Shown here: positions 44,701 through 57,900 of the stretch, piece by piece
Layout of the letters: each line of letters starts with the position of its first letter
Position numbering within the stretch: position 1 is the first letter of the stretch
Source of the DNA: Fragilariopsis cylindrus CCMP1102
Taxonomy: Eukaryota > Bacillariophyta > Bacillariophyceae > Bacillariales > Bacillariaceae
DNA length: 64,000 nucleotides
Direction of reading: 5' to 3'
NCBI GenBank assembly: GCA_900095095.1
Contig: FMBT01000305.1
Location: 124,001 to 188,000, forward strand
Notes under the pieces: generated by a model
Told to the model about the DNA's origin: nothing
The model's input: the letters and a program-made list of their open reading frames with translations, nothing else
Databases searched by the model: none
Made by a program: the position numbers and the translations under genes

Positions 44701-47398
44701 TAGTGAACCAAATCTAGAAGAATCTTCCAGTCCTGCTGACACGTCAACGGAACATAAACCAGACGAAAGTCATTCCGAACTCGAGCGCTATCAATCACTG
44801 GCACTGACGATCATTCCCTCGGGGAACATGAGTGGACTGGCATTAGCAAGAGGTGTCGAATTGAAACACTACAAAGAGGTCACCGGTATTCCAACCAGGA
44901 GAGCGTTACGAGTAAGCCTGTCTCCGCGCCCTGAAGGAGGAAATCGATTCAATTTTTTCCCTGCCAACGAATCCGAGATTAAGGATCCAATCCAACGAGC
45001 TGGTCGGAGATTGTTGTCGAAGGCGGCGACACCTATTCAAACTGGTGCAAGGATGTTTCTGTCCAAAAGAGAGGCAATAGATAGAATGTGGGCTCTTATT
45101 CAGCTCCAGTCTTATGCACGTCGTTGGAGATGCGAGGCTAATTTCCAGACACATAAATACTCTGCTATGTTGATCCAGAAAAATTTCCGTGGATATAGAG
45201 GTCGTCAAGAAATGAAGAATGTGCATTATTGTGCGACTTTAATGCAGAAGATTGTTCGTGGTTACTTGGCTGCTGTCCGTGCATACGATACTATTTATTA
45301 CGTTAGTCGAGCCCAAGCTTTGGCTCGTGGGTTCCTTGTAAGAACTTCAAACACTAGAAGAGAGAAGGCCGCGTCCGTTATCCAGGCGTTCTGTATTAAG
45401 TCGTTCCGTCCGCATTATTGTGCAACTAAAATCCAATCGGCTTGGAGATCTTACTCAACTCGTGTTGGTTACGAAATGTTTGTTGTCGATGTTATCACGG
45501 TCCAGAGTATTGTGAGACGGAGGGCAGCTTATGGAACCGTGGATCTGATTAAGAAGTCAATTCATTCTATTGTTATCACAAGATTTCAAGCTGTGTGGAG
45601 AGGCTATGCTGAAAGAAGATCTATGGCCGCTATAAAGATCCAATCTTTATGTAGACGTCAGATGGCTAAAGATCAATACAACAAGGTCAGGGCAGTAACA
45701 AAAATCCAGGCAACTTTTCGTGGCTTCCAAGCATACACTGATTTTATCTTTGTAATCGTAGATGTCCTGGTTGTGCAGCGAATGGTTCGTCAGTGGCTAG
45801 CGATACGAAGAACAAACAAGTTAAGGAAAGAAAAAGCTGCAATCGTCCTACAAAGTGCTTGGAGAAGAAAAAAAGCACAGACGAATCTTCTATATTCTTT
45901 CGTTCATATTATAATGGTTCAGAGTGTAGTACGACGATACTTATCGAAGGATGAAGTGCAAGGAAGGCGAATAGAGGCTAACGTTAGTTTTGCCATTCAG
46001 CGTAGTAAGGCTGAAGCTGCAACTACCATTCAAAAAAGTTGGCGCGGCTTCTGGGGTTATTCTCACTTCATTATCGTTCAGTATGAAATCACCCGCATTC
46101 AGGCTTTGATGCGAGGAAAGCTTGCAAGGGATTCGTATAATCTGAAACTTGGTTGTGCAATACTCATTCAAGCGGTTGTTAGGCGTTCTCTGGCGAAGAA
46201 GGCAGTCGCCATCAAGGTTATCAGTTCCACTATCAGTTCAACAGTAGTTGCATCGAAGACGTTGGAGTTACGAGAACGAAATTCTGCAAAACATATTCAG
46301 TTTTGGTGGCGAATTGTGCTCGATTGGATGAAGGAAAAGAGAGCAGCTCTTGTAATTGAAAGATTCTTTATTCGTGTCAAGGCTGAAGTTGACTGTGAAC
46401 TTCATCGAAGAGAGAAAAAGAGAATAATGAAAGGAAAACAAAGGAAAAAGCACCAACTGAAGTCTGAAGATGAACTCCTTGAAAATGTCTGGCTGAACAC
46501 GGTTGACGAGGATGTACCTGCAGGCGCAAAAGGAGGTTTACGCAACCAAAGTGCACCTCGCTCACGACCATCTACAAAGAAATTGGTAGACAATCACAAG
46601 AAAATGATACGAAGGGGTGGCGATCATGGGTTTGATATTGATGAACCAATAAGTTATATGGTGCCTCCGCCTGAATTTTTGCATCTAGCTCCAAGTGCAG
46701 ATTATTCGATGGTATCGAACATAACGACTCCTTCTGCTCTTAATCCGCCGACTAAGAAAGGAGTCGAGAGCTCTCGTAACGGAAACAACTCTGAGGAAAT
46801 AATATATCAAGAAGTAAAAGCTCGCTCAAAAAACGAGAAGCATCGTTTGAGCACTGATGATTACATTAAAAAATATGGCGCCCTTCAAACTGCTCCCAAT
46901 CGTCTTTCGGAGTCTCATTCTTTCTTTACCGATGATAGTAGTGATATCTCTGCATCTAGAAGACAATCCTCTGGTGGAAAGAAAACAGCGAAACTATCAA
47001 TATCAGGACTTGGTACTGTACAAGGAGGCTTCGATGTGATTGGCGTACCTGCAACTCCAAGAAGCTCGTCCGGTAGCAGTCGTTCCGGTTCAACTCCTCG
47101 AGCTGTTTCTCGGAGCCGTAGGGGTAGTTCTTCTTCTCAATTTCTTCCCCCTGTGACTCCAACTAGAAAGAGATCAACATCAATATTGCGCTCAGGAACT
47201 GCTGATACAGCAGGTATGACAGTAAATAATGACACAATAACTATGTCGAGGTCTTCGCCTAGAAAACATCCCAATGTTCATGGCCGTGGCGGTAATCGTG
47301 TGATGGTAATGAAAACCCAATCAGACTTCATGGATGACCAGTCCATTAAAGAAGCGCATGAGATTTTGCTACTTGGAGATGATTATGGTGAAGTTTGA
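41794..47398 (+). CDS. Giant multi-IQ-motif protein (calmodulin-binding scaffold)
   Basis: One gene of about 1870 residues in three frame segments (41794-43035, 43032-44252, 44249-47398). Breaks near 43015 and 44200 are both restored by one extra base in a T or A run. The first about 900 residues are disordered, rich in Ser/Asn/Pro/Asp, with three DPVG(A/V)(S/T)P repeats (about 43495-43640). From about 45090 to 46390 there are about 17 consecutive IQ-type motifs (for example LIQLQSYARRWR, LIQKNFRGYRGR, KIQSAWRSYSTR, RIQALMRGKLAR), many spaced near 20-30 residues, expected to form a long helix binding calmodulin-like light chains. There is no myosin motor or CH domain, so it is neither a myosin heavy chain nor a full ASPM. 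The C terminus is again disordered and Ser/Arg-rich. Function unknown. Confidence 0.8.
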
Positions 47399-47773
47399 TT
47401 ATATGATGTTTCGATGTGAGAAAGTAGTGCTTTTATCGTGCTCGTGATGATGATATCTATCTATAATTAATAAATATCAATGTTTTATATGTGTCCTATT
47501 ATTTTATTGTATTTGACATGTGCAGTCATTAGAAAATGTAACTAAAAAGGGTTTATTTTGATATTGATTTGTAGGTACCACTTCAAAGTAGTATGAACTT
47601 TTGCTTTCTAAATATTACATAGAGCCTCTTCTTTCCCTTCTGCCTATTTCGTCGATAAAAAACGCACTAACGTTAACGGTATTATGATGGTAACATTTCC
47701 TTATTATAACACAGGCGTAGCACAACGTGTAGTTTGTATTATTCTCTGAAGGATGAATTTTGACTCTGCTCTA
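47399..47773. other. Convergent intergenic region
   Basis: About 375 AT-rich bases between the convergent IQ-protein and LETM1 genes, with AATAAA-like signals near 47469-47477. Nothing else seen. Confidence 0.45.
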
Positions 47774-50700
47774 TTATTTTTGGTCGCCGCCAAGGCCTTT
47801 AGCTATGGCATCGTCCTTTTCGTTAGTTTGGCTCTCCATAATATAATCCATTTCAGCATCTCTTCCTTCACTCTCAAATTTAACCAGTTGGTTTGTTTCA
47901 ATCCATTTGGTGAGCTCTTCAACAGTGAAAGTCCCGTCCTTGTTTTCATCCTGTTGGCAGAAAAGAAAGTAATATTGTTAGGCAATGTTTTTACGTGTAG
48001 TGGGGAGGTGTAGTAGTAAATACACAATATCTTACCATTTCATCTGCAATTACTAGTGCATCCTCAAACGATATATTTTTGAGTACCTGGCTTAATACTG
48101 TAGCCATTTCCTCTCGCGATAGGATACCATCCATATCTTTATCAAGATAATGCAGCTTGTCACCAATTTTTACCTGTACGTCTGAAAGCTGAACTTCGAT
48201 CTTGTCAACCATGGATGCAATTCGCTTCTTGAGTTTTGCAAGGACAGGATCTTCAGGCTCGTCGTTGGTATTATTTACATCCGAATTATCTTTATCTTCC
48301 GGCGTGAGGTTGTTGTTATTACCCTTGGTAGAATGAGTTTCGTATTCTGTTGAGAAAGAAGTAAGCTCGTCAGCCTCCTTTTCAACTTTGGTCTCCATTT
48401 CTTCAATAATTGAAGCGGCTTTCACATCACTTTCATCCATATTTACGTTGGTTTCGGTATTAGATACCGTAGTCTTTCCGCTTTCATGTTCTTGAGTCTC
48501 TGATTCCGACTCAGATTCCTCTCGCATTGCCTGTTTAATACGATCAAGACTTTTCCTCTCCTTCACCACTGGATCCGCAGACAATAGTTGCGAGATGGAT
48601 TCCATTTCTTCCGGAGTAAGTTCACGTTCGCCCATTTCGATCTCAGCAGCTTTTTCCAATAGATCATCTCTTAGCTCTTCAACTTTCACATCTATAGCAT
48701 CCAAAATCTCTTCTTTCGTTATTTTCCCTTCTTCAGAATTTAATCCAGTCATGATGGCGACAGGTTCTTTATTTCGGTTTCTTGGTCTGCTGGTTGATGT
48801 TCTTCCTTCTCGTAAGAATCCTTTTTCTTTTTTGCGTCTCTTTCTGCCTGCTCCTCTTTAATTTTTTCATTCTGATGCGTTATAACCTCGAGTTGAATTT
48901 TACGTACGTCTGGGTCTGACTTGTATTCTTCTGAAGTTGCTACCTGGAGGATAACTTCATTAAGAACCTCCTTGTCCATCCCACTGATAGCATCAGCAAG
49001 ACCTGTAACACTTTGGGTTTCATCAGTAGCATCCGCTGTTGCTGGTGAAGTCACCTCTTTATGTAGAAAGAAAGTACGACTCATGATAAGTAGAGATATT
49101 GGTACATCCTTGTTAACGCTCAAATCTAGCCATTGCTGAAGTGATCGTTTGTATGCTTCCTTACTCATCCCTGTTGATCTCATTCCTCGTTCCTGATAGC
49201 CTCACGAAGTTCCATTTTTGTCAACGAGTCAATCCCTTCCCATAAAATGCGTTGGTCATCTTCTTTGAGCAGCCTTATCTTATGCCGTAACTGGAATCGT
49301 AAAAATGAGTCTGAGCCATATGGAGGGATTGACATGTACTTGCACATATTGATGAGTTGCATTCTTGGCATGTTATCCAATGTCAAATCATCTTGAAAGT
49401 AGTTTGCATATTGGATAATGGCATCCGGTGGAGCCATTTCTCCATTCCGTGCCAGTTCCAAGAATTTTAACATGCAGATGCAGACGCTTCCTGCTTACTA
49501 GCAATGGAATCAGCAGGTTCGTCTTTCCCATCTTTGCGATTAGCAGCGATACGTTTTTGTTCGTGTGCCAATTCTTCCATGGTTCTAAAAGAAAATAAGA
49601 CACCCAGTGTTAGAGCAAAATATTATCAGAATTGGTTTGAAATTATAATATAATCATAATCATATTTATACAGTGAGTGACCTTTAATAGCAGCTCATAA
49701 TAAATAGTCATGCATGCATTCTGTGTGTATGCATGCATACGGTCTTAAAACTTACTCTTGAAAGAATTCGGCCATCGCGATACGAGATTTTAATTCTCTT
49801 TTCATATTTTCTTCAATCTTCAATGATTCTTGGAACGTACTCGGCAACATGTTGGGGAAAATTCGTAAAGCGAATGGTAAAGCAACTTCCATAAAGGGGA
49901 TCAAAAGGAACATTGAGAATGGTACCAATCGGAACAAATCCGATACTGTCCGAAGTAATTGTTTTCGTTCTCGTCGTGTCAACGTCGATCCCTGTAATGT
50001 TTTCCCCAGAAGATTTCTAGCTGTTTTTACATCAGCCACAAGAAGCTATTTGGGGGAAAGTATAGCGGTGGAGGAATAATCAATGCTTTCTAGTGAGTTT
50101 TTGTTATTGTTGTTGTTGTTTTGTTATTTTGTCGTATGTAGGAAAATAGTAAATAATACAATGCATCGCATCGCCTCCTTTATTCTTTTCTTTTTTCATA
50201 GTTGTTATTAAGCACGCAATAAAGATATGATTTTTTCTTTAAAGCTATGAAGTTAGTTCATTCATCAAACTTACCTTGGATCCTACCCAATAATGATCAA
50301 TTTCTTTCTTTACAAATTCTTTTATTCCTGTTATTTTTTCTCTTCGTTCCTTTGGATGAGTTATAAAAAAATAAGCATTACCTGGTAAACGAATAATAAA
50401 TTTAGATACAGCCTTTGTCGCGGACCATGTCAATTCTGTCGTTTTCTTTACTATAGCCTTTGGATCAATGGATGCAAGAGGGTTTGAGGATGTAGAAAGA
50501 GTTGGAGAAGATTTCGGTGTGGGGATTTTAGCATGTGTTGACGTCGAAGAAGAGGAGGAGGAGGACGATGACGATGTTGACAGCAGGCCTCTGGATCCAT
50601 CCACCACTAAGGGATGAAAACGCCGCAATTTATTCTGTGAAATATTATAAGACGAAAATCCCCTCCCTGGTTGTTGGAATAAAAAGTTATTGTGACCACT

Positions 50701-50970
50701 TTGTGTCGTTATTGTTGTTGATAATGGAATATTTTTCAATGAATCATTCTTCTTCTTCTTCGAGGACGAACTCGAGAACGCTCTAGTAATTTGTGATTGT
50801 GATGATAACGAAGCGTATGCTCTGTACAAGGTGAATACCCCATCATACAGTATTGGAGCAGTAGGCGTCGTCAATCGTACAAGCGACCGATTATTATTCG
50901 TGCTTGATAAAATCCGACGACGTCCGTCACCTTCAATTGCTTTCTTCAAAGCTCCCACAGTCGTAAACAT
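47774..50970 (-). CDS. LETM1: LETM1-type mitochondrial cation/proton exchanger
   Basis: Inner-membrane protein for mitochondrial K+/H+ (or Ca2+/H+) exchange. Exons 50970-50275, 50045-49756, 49584-48036 and 47950-47774 join at GT-AG sites (introns 229, 171 and 85 nt). Start at ATG 50970 (MFTTVGALKKAIEG), giving a basic, Ser-rich presequence; an earlier in-frame ATG at 51042 is less likely. The LETM1 core includes DHYWVGSK|LLVADVKTAR, LTRRERKQLLRTVSDLFRLV and one membrane helix (VPFSMFLLIPFMEVALPFAL), then the ribosome-binding-like part ARNGEMAPPDAII, MCKYMSIPPYGSD and LDLSVNKDVPISLLIMSRTF. Two EF-hands close the protein (DKDMDGILSREE, DENKDGTFTVEE). Breaks near 49475, 49190 and 48760 are each restored by one base. 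Confidence 0.9.
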
Positions 50971-51953
50971 GATAGTAATACCCTTCTTTGTTTTCTTTTC
51001 TTTTCTTTTGTTTTCTTTTCTTTTATCGGTGCCGTGCAACACTGCTAGTATTCGCGGCGTTTGTTTATTTCTATACTTCTCGGCTCACTTTCTCTCTCGA
51101 TCTGGCTAACTGACCCACTCCGATTGATTGAATCTCTCTTTCTCGTGATGATTCTAAAGTTACGTAGTCGAGATATTATTTTATCTATCTGTGTTATGGT
51201 TCTGATGTATCTGATTGAAATGGAACGATACTAAAATCGAGAATCGGTATGCCAAGGAATCCAATGGATTTGTGAAACCTGTCGGCAATGGAAATAAAGT
51301 CGATGGGTTCCGAAGAAGTAGTCGTATGACAATAACGTATCAGCGTTGAACTTCGAACGAGCGAGAGGAATGGAGAAAATAATGTAAAATGAAAAGTGAC
51401 GACGACGAAGGAAAGATCCCTAAATAAATCTTCTTAAAATTGTCGTCACGTGATGAAACAAAAGGTAATCTGAATCACGAATCACCGCGCGCGATCAGCA
51501 GCTTTCTTTTTGATGCGCGTATCTAGGGGAGGGGAGGCGAGTACTGTACTTGCTGTCGTATTGAATAAAGGGTTCGAATTTTAATTTTGAGAAAACAGTT
51601 GGAAACAAAAATTGCGTAAATAAATATCTCAACTACATACTACACTAGTATACATGTAAGTTGAAATGTTGTATGATAGTCTATCTATTCGTATTGGACA
51701 AGTACGGGTAGAACCGCCAGTAGTATTAGTAATAAGGTCTATAACTATATCTATAATATATATATACATGTATAGTATATATATATAGTATTTACCGTTC
51801 AGAAATATCTGAGATTTGTTTTGTTGTTATAATTTTATAGTGATTATATGTCTATCTTGACCTGCTATTCTTAGATAGCTTTAATTCTTGGCGCTGAGTT
51901 TTTACTCTACTGCTGTGCAGGCTACATCATTCAAAGGTGCGAATTTTCTTTTT
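50971..51953. other. Intergenic region
   Basis: About 1 kb between LETM1 and the downstream end of the giant PHD gene. Includes a TTTTC-rich stretch (about 50988-51026), a TATATA-rich stretch (about 51745-51790) and GTACTGTACTTG near 51541. No gene seen. Confidence 0.45.
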
Positions 51954-54900
51954 TTAAGATGATTCTTCGTCTTCCTCCTGGTAGTCTTCGAATTCTTCTT
52001 CTTCCTCCTCCTCATAGTTCTCTATGTCATTGATGCAACTATCGCACATCCAATGGTCAAGTTTCACATTGGACTTAACTGTGGAACGCAACATTCGTGG
52101 TGCTGTACCTTAGGACATAGTTCACAACATAATAATATCCCCCCATCATTACAGTGGTAACATTCTCCATCGTTGTTTCCTTCAAAGGGTTCATACCCGT
52201 ATTGCATTGCGAGTTTCCACAATTTACTCATTTTCCTTTGCTGAATGAGATTCGTCTCATCAGACTTTTTTCCTGGTGAAATGTAGCATGCAGCGATCTT
52301 GATAAAATGTCAGTCAATGCAGCATCTAGCATATACATGTGAAGGTATAAAGTAGACAAGCTTGGCTCTGCCATGATCACATATGATGTAGACCAACCGG
52401 AATTCTCACGACTCCACCAATCGGGTATTTCGATCGTTGTAGGGACGCAAGTAAAGCAACTAAAGCTTGTGCAAGCATCTGTGTACACGTGCACTCTGCA
52501 ACAAAGGCTTTCCATGTGGTATAATTAAGATCAGTATCAAAACCCTGAAAGATACCAAAGGATCCTCAAACTTATTCGTTGTGAAGTTTCAGCTGTCAGC
52601 TTCACCGACTCGGGGATCAATGTGCTACTTGCAGCAATAACATTTTTCCTTCACCAAGCCGGCCTGGTATGTTATTCTCAGAATTATTTTCTGCGAGAGC
52701 CACATCGCTCATCAACCCACAACCAATACTTCGACGTATTGTAATGTTAGAAGTATCCTTGTTGCTACTTGTTTCTTCTGCTGACGTGGAGCACACCAAG
52801 TACCTTTCAAAAGGCAAAGAACATAAGGAGCAGTTGTGATAGCCCCTGCAACATGCAGATTTCAGAGCTACAGACTTCTTTTCACAAGAATAGTTCTGTT
52901 TCACTCTCTCAAATTCACGACATAAAGGATCGTTCCATAAGTAATTCGCTGGAAGGGTAGTAGGATGAAACTCATTCTGATCTAGCCGGGATTTTCCTGT
53001 TGTATCACACTGAAAAAGTTTAGCAATGTGTAACCATAGTTGGATGAGATTACTGATGTATTTGACGCGGGCCCTCTTTGAACTCAATAATCTTTGGCAA
53101 AAATCAAACATTATCTGATTGGCAGGGAGATTTAGCGTTTGTCCAGTAGGGGAGGTAAAAAATTCAACTCCTGCTGCTGCTTCTCTGCAACAATCGCCCC
53201 TTTTCACATTCTTCTCCAGCAAAGGACAGCGAGCAACTATGGCCGAGGTAATTGCACTGGCAAATTCGACAAGACGCTTGCCATCTTGTATCCTAGTGAA
53301 TTTTTTCGCTTGGCCGAGAGTGACCAACGAATCCGAATGACAGAAATGATACGAAGAATAGTGACGGTATAGCTCCGTCTCTGATGGAAACGTCAAGCAT
53401 TGTCTTTCGCTGCCTGCTCCGATAATACTGCAACCCCATACACAGGTATAGCAATTGGAAGGGAATGATCTCAACGGCACGATGTCGGGATGAGTTTCTC
53501 GAAGAAATTTTTGGACCTCCTGGAGACTCAACAAGTATTGTCTTTGTAGGCTTTGCTCTACTCGTTGTATAGGCTCCAATTCCAGATAGATCGCCATCGG
53601 ATCATTGGAAATCCACATCACGTCACGACCATCAGGCGATTTCCCAAGAAATTGAAGATCGGTGAAACTATTAGCTAACGCCGATGCAGATTTTTTCATT
53701 TGGTCTTGTTGTTCTTCCTCTTCAAGGCGTTCATCAGTTGCGTGTAACACGGATGCAGTTTTTTCCTCTGGATCCTGCTGTTCTTCTTCTTCGAGACCAT
53801 CGTCAGTTACATGTAATATATTCTGTGAACGAAGTTTAGCAATCACTTTTGCTTCTTCAGAATCAGAATTAGTATCCACAACCCAGACATCGTCGGAAAA
53901 AAATTCGTTGATCTTCATTGCGTCAAAATACCCTATACTTGACAGATAGTATGCCTCAACCTCAACCTTATCCGGAATATTCTCAACTTCGGAATTCCAT
54001 TGCTCAGGACCTTTTGCGAATCCAACTAAAGTAGCTTCACTAGCCATTGACCCTTCACTAGCCGTCTGTACAAATGTGAAGACTGCTTTTCCTTCCCATT
54101 CGGCAGGAGATAGATCATATAAACATGTATCGGTACTTTGCTGATCAGTTACAGAGTCTTCCGTTTCGCCACCACCACGGATTCGCTCAGAAGGGTATGA
54201 ATTCGAATGCGATATTGGTTCTCGATCTGATCTACCACGATTTCCATGTTTTCCCCCGTTAAATGTCCCCTCGTTATAGAACGCGAGGCTGGGTTCATCG
54301 GTACTTCCATCAAGTTCGTCTACAGCACTCATCTCGCTATTCTCTTCCTCTGAATCCAATAAGTTCACAACTGTAGTGTCCTCTTGATTTACGCCGTTAC
54401 TTTGAGGATATTCGTAATTATTGTTCCGTCCAGTACCTTGAGCATGATTGGATGGTGGTGGGTGTCCATTCGGTTGTTGATGCGGCCAGTTCGCATGCGA
54501 AGAATGATGAGGAAAACTACCGGCTTGTCTTGGACCATTATTGTCTACCGGGTGCTGATGCTGGTTATCATACTCGTGATGATTATTCAAATGAGATTGC
54601 CACATATGATGGTGTGGAGTATTATGATATCTGTATTGTGTCGGTGGGTATTGTTGAGGAGCAGGGGGGACAGGTCGAGGTTGATGATGCTGGATAGGGG
54701 GTTGTTGCGGAAAATACTGTTGAAATTTTATCTCCACGATCCGATCTATCGGAAGCGGTTTCCTCGGAAATCGATACTTGTAGTCCACACCATCCGATTT
54801 TTCTACTAGAATGAAATCTCCTGTCTCGGGAACTTCCTGGTCATTCATTCTATCGCAATCCAATTGGAGTATATGTAGATGAATCTCTCTTTTCACGATC

Positions 54901-57900
54901 GGGATTTTAACTAGCATCTCACGAGTCCAGTGAATTAATCTCTTTACTTGTTCAATGATGGTTTTTGGATCATACCTTGGCATAAGAAGGCGCATTCCAA
55001 GTTTCCAATTGCCATTAAGACAATTTTGAAAGAAGACGGAAACTTCCATAACGGTTAGAATTATACCGTTTTCGAAGCTACCTGCGGCACGATAGAAATC
55101 ATTCTGTTGAAGTAAGGGGCGATCGTTGTACGTATCTCGAAGAAGGCCGATTAATTTGCTATCAGCACTTTCACTTCGACCAGTAACAGGAGCGGAATTT
55201 CTGGCATACGAAGATGCATTAGTAGTGGGAGTACGATATACAACACTACCTTGGTTCGAATTCGCATTCGTCAGTGGATGTATTACTATCGGTGGTGCAT
55301 TGATAGTGGGAGTACGTTGTACAGCATGACCTTGATTCGAATTCGTATTCGTCAGCGGATTTATTACTATCGGTGGTGCATTGATAGTAGGAGTACGTTG
55401 TAAAACATGACCTTGATTCGAATTCGCATTCGTCAGCGGATTAATTACCATCGGTGGTGTACGGCGTGGTCTTAGCGCATTGGCCGTTCTGCGATTTTGC
55501 TGAAGAGGACGATGTGCCGAGGTTTGTGGACGAGACGCCGACATTTGAGACGTATTATCAACAGATGGCGGTCGATTAGTAGTTAGAACTACTGGAGAAA
55601 TCTTGATGTTTGAATCTTTGATTGTCGAAAGTATCATCGTGATTCCGTCAATGCGATTTTGACTTTTGTCCATTCGGACATAGACACCTGGAACTCCCAT
55701 AATCGAAGTTACAAAGTCAGAAATTTCGTAAAACTTAGTATATTTTCTACCGTTCACTGCTGTAATTATATCATGTGGCTTCAAACCCATTCTGTGTGCA
55801 GGAGATCCTCGTTTCACTCTGCCAACGCGTAGAATGCGTTCATTCTTCCATTTCATGATCTCAAACCCCCAGCCAAATACATTATTTGTACTAATTGAGC
55901 CTAACGGTGACAACGTAACTGTTCTTACTAATAACTTCGAGCAGCGACCTTGGTAGGGTGAAAGATTGGATGGAAAAAGTGTGTCCACAATATCTCGTTT
56001 ACTCGCTTCATCTTGGAAGAGAAAGTCTGAATAATAGAGTATACTTTTGCCTTCCAATACAGACGACGGGAGTAAAATTTGCAGTATGTTGGTTTTGATT
56101 GCGTTGACGGGGATTAGCCCCTGGTGCAATAGGGACAATCCAAACTCGAGTTCATGAGATTTATCCCCTTCCCGTTGAATGATCTTCCAGTCTGAAGAAT
56201 CAGTCTCATCTTCGACCTGAACGCTCTGTTCGCCCGTTGGATCAGTGCAAAGAAGTCCTCTTACTAATTCAGTGGTTGCTTTACCTTTCAGAAGAGTATC
56301 GATGAGTTTCTTCTGCATCCCAAGCTTGGGATCTGTTGATGGTGTATAAAAGTATTGTAGCATCGTTACTCTATCTTCACTCGTTGTACGCGAATGCGAA
56401 GAAAAACTCGGTGAATCAAAAGAAGCTTTGCATAATTCTTGTACGATTGCACTGTCAATCGCAAGGCGTATTCTATTGCTATATTCTAACTTTTTTCGTA
56501 GTGCCGCGGGCGAATATCTTGCAACGCCATCTAAATTCAGAACATCCAGGGATGCCCATGAGAAGTTAGATCCACCATTATTCTCGTTTTGATTCCTCAC
56601 TTTACACCGTTCAAGTAAAAAGAGCTGTTGACGTGCATTCACAACTGGTAGCAAGTGATAGATTCCATCTCCTTCGTCAAATTGGTCGTAGTCAGTCTTT
56701 TGCCGGCCATTCACCACCGTATCATGGAAATCAGGTGGTAAATAAGACGAAACAATAAATTCGATTGGTCTATTTTCATGATCGATACGAACAATTTTAG
56801 ATATGTACTCTACCAGGGGGTCGCTAGGAAGAACCAAAAATAATGTTCCAACCAATGAAGCTTGTTTCGAATATTTGCTCATCGTGTTTCCGATCCTTGT
56901 GATTTCTTCATTATCGATATCATCTACATGCCGTTCACTTCCAGCAGCGTGATTCACACAGAGCTTATTCTTGCATGTTGTCACATTCTCATTTTCAGCA
57001 GGTCGGGAGCAACAGACGGAGCAAGATGCTCCGAACCACGGAGGTCTAGAGTAACGAAAAGTGTCTGGTGGACCTACCATAGCTCTGTAAGAACCAGACT
57101 TTACTGTAGCGCCTACACACCATGAGCTAAAAGCTATTAGAAAGTGACGAATGAGGGCACTTCGTTTAGTGATTAGTTGCGATACTCCAGGAAATGAAGA
57201 ATCCATTACTAATTTAATCGCTTCGCAAAATAATTCCATCGGTCGTTTTTCGAGCCTTTTGGTTGCCCAGCTGAGTCGCTGGCGGATCGAGTTGTTTTGA
57301 GGGGGTGTTAAAAACGCCTCTGGAGATGAATCATAAGAATCGTCCTTGGATTGAACCCTCATAATGTGAGTCATTATTGAGTCAAGCCTTCGCAAGCAAA
57401 AGAATCCCGACTCATCTTTCTGATTACCCTCCCAAAAGGGCTGAGCGTATGCTTCCATACCTATTCGTCGAATAACTGCCCTACAGTACTCTGCTTCCAG
57501 AAACACAGTTCTGGATTCATCGGACGCTTTCGATTGAGTACAAGCCCCACAAAACCAAAGACTTGACGAATTCAATCTCCGGAGAACGTCTAAAGTATTT
57601 TTATTCAATTGTATCATTGACGCGTACCAATTCTTGGCCACTTTAAGTATATTAGCCGACGGCGGTCTTAATATTGTCACATTCAACCTTAACGACTGGA
57701 CTTGGAATAAAGTCATGCAACTGTCATGCGTAAAGGTAGACATATCAAAGACCTTCGATTCTCCGTACTTTTGTTCATCCTCAGCGTGAACAAGTTCTGA
57801 AAATTCCACACTAGTTATGATATCTCCCTTTTGGAGACCAGCTTGATCCGCACCATAGTCTTTTTTTACCGTTGTAAGAAGGTATCCCTTGTGGCGTATT

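Noticed and set aside
54384-54809. 141-codon plus-strand ORF
   Set aside because: Antisense shadow of the Gln/His/Pro-rich part of the giant gene; Met/Arg/Val-rich from reversed CAT/ATG codons.
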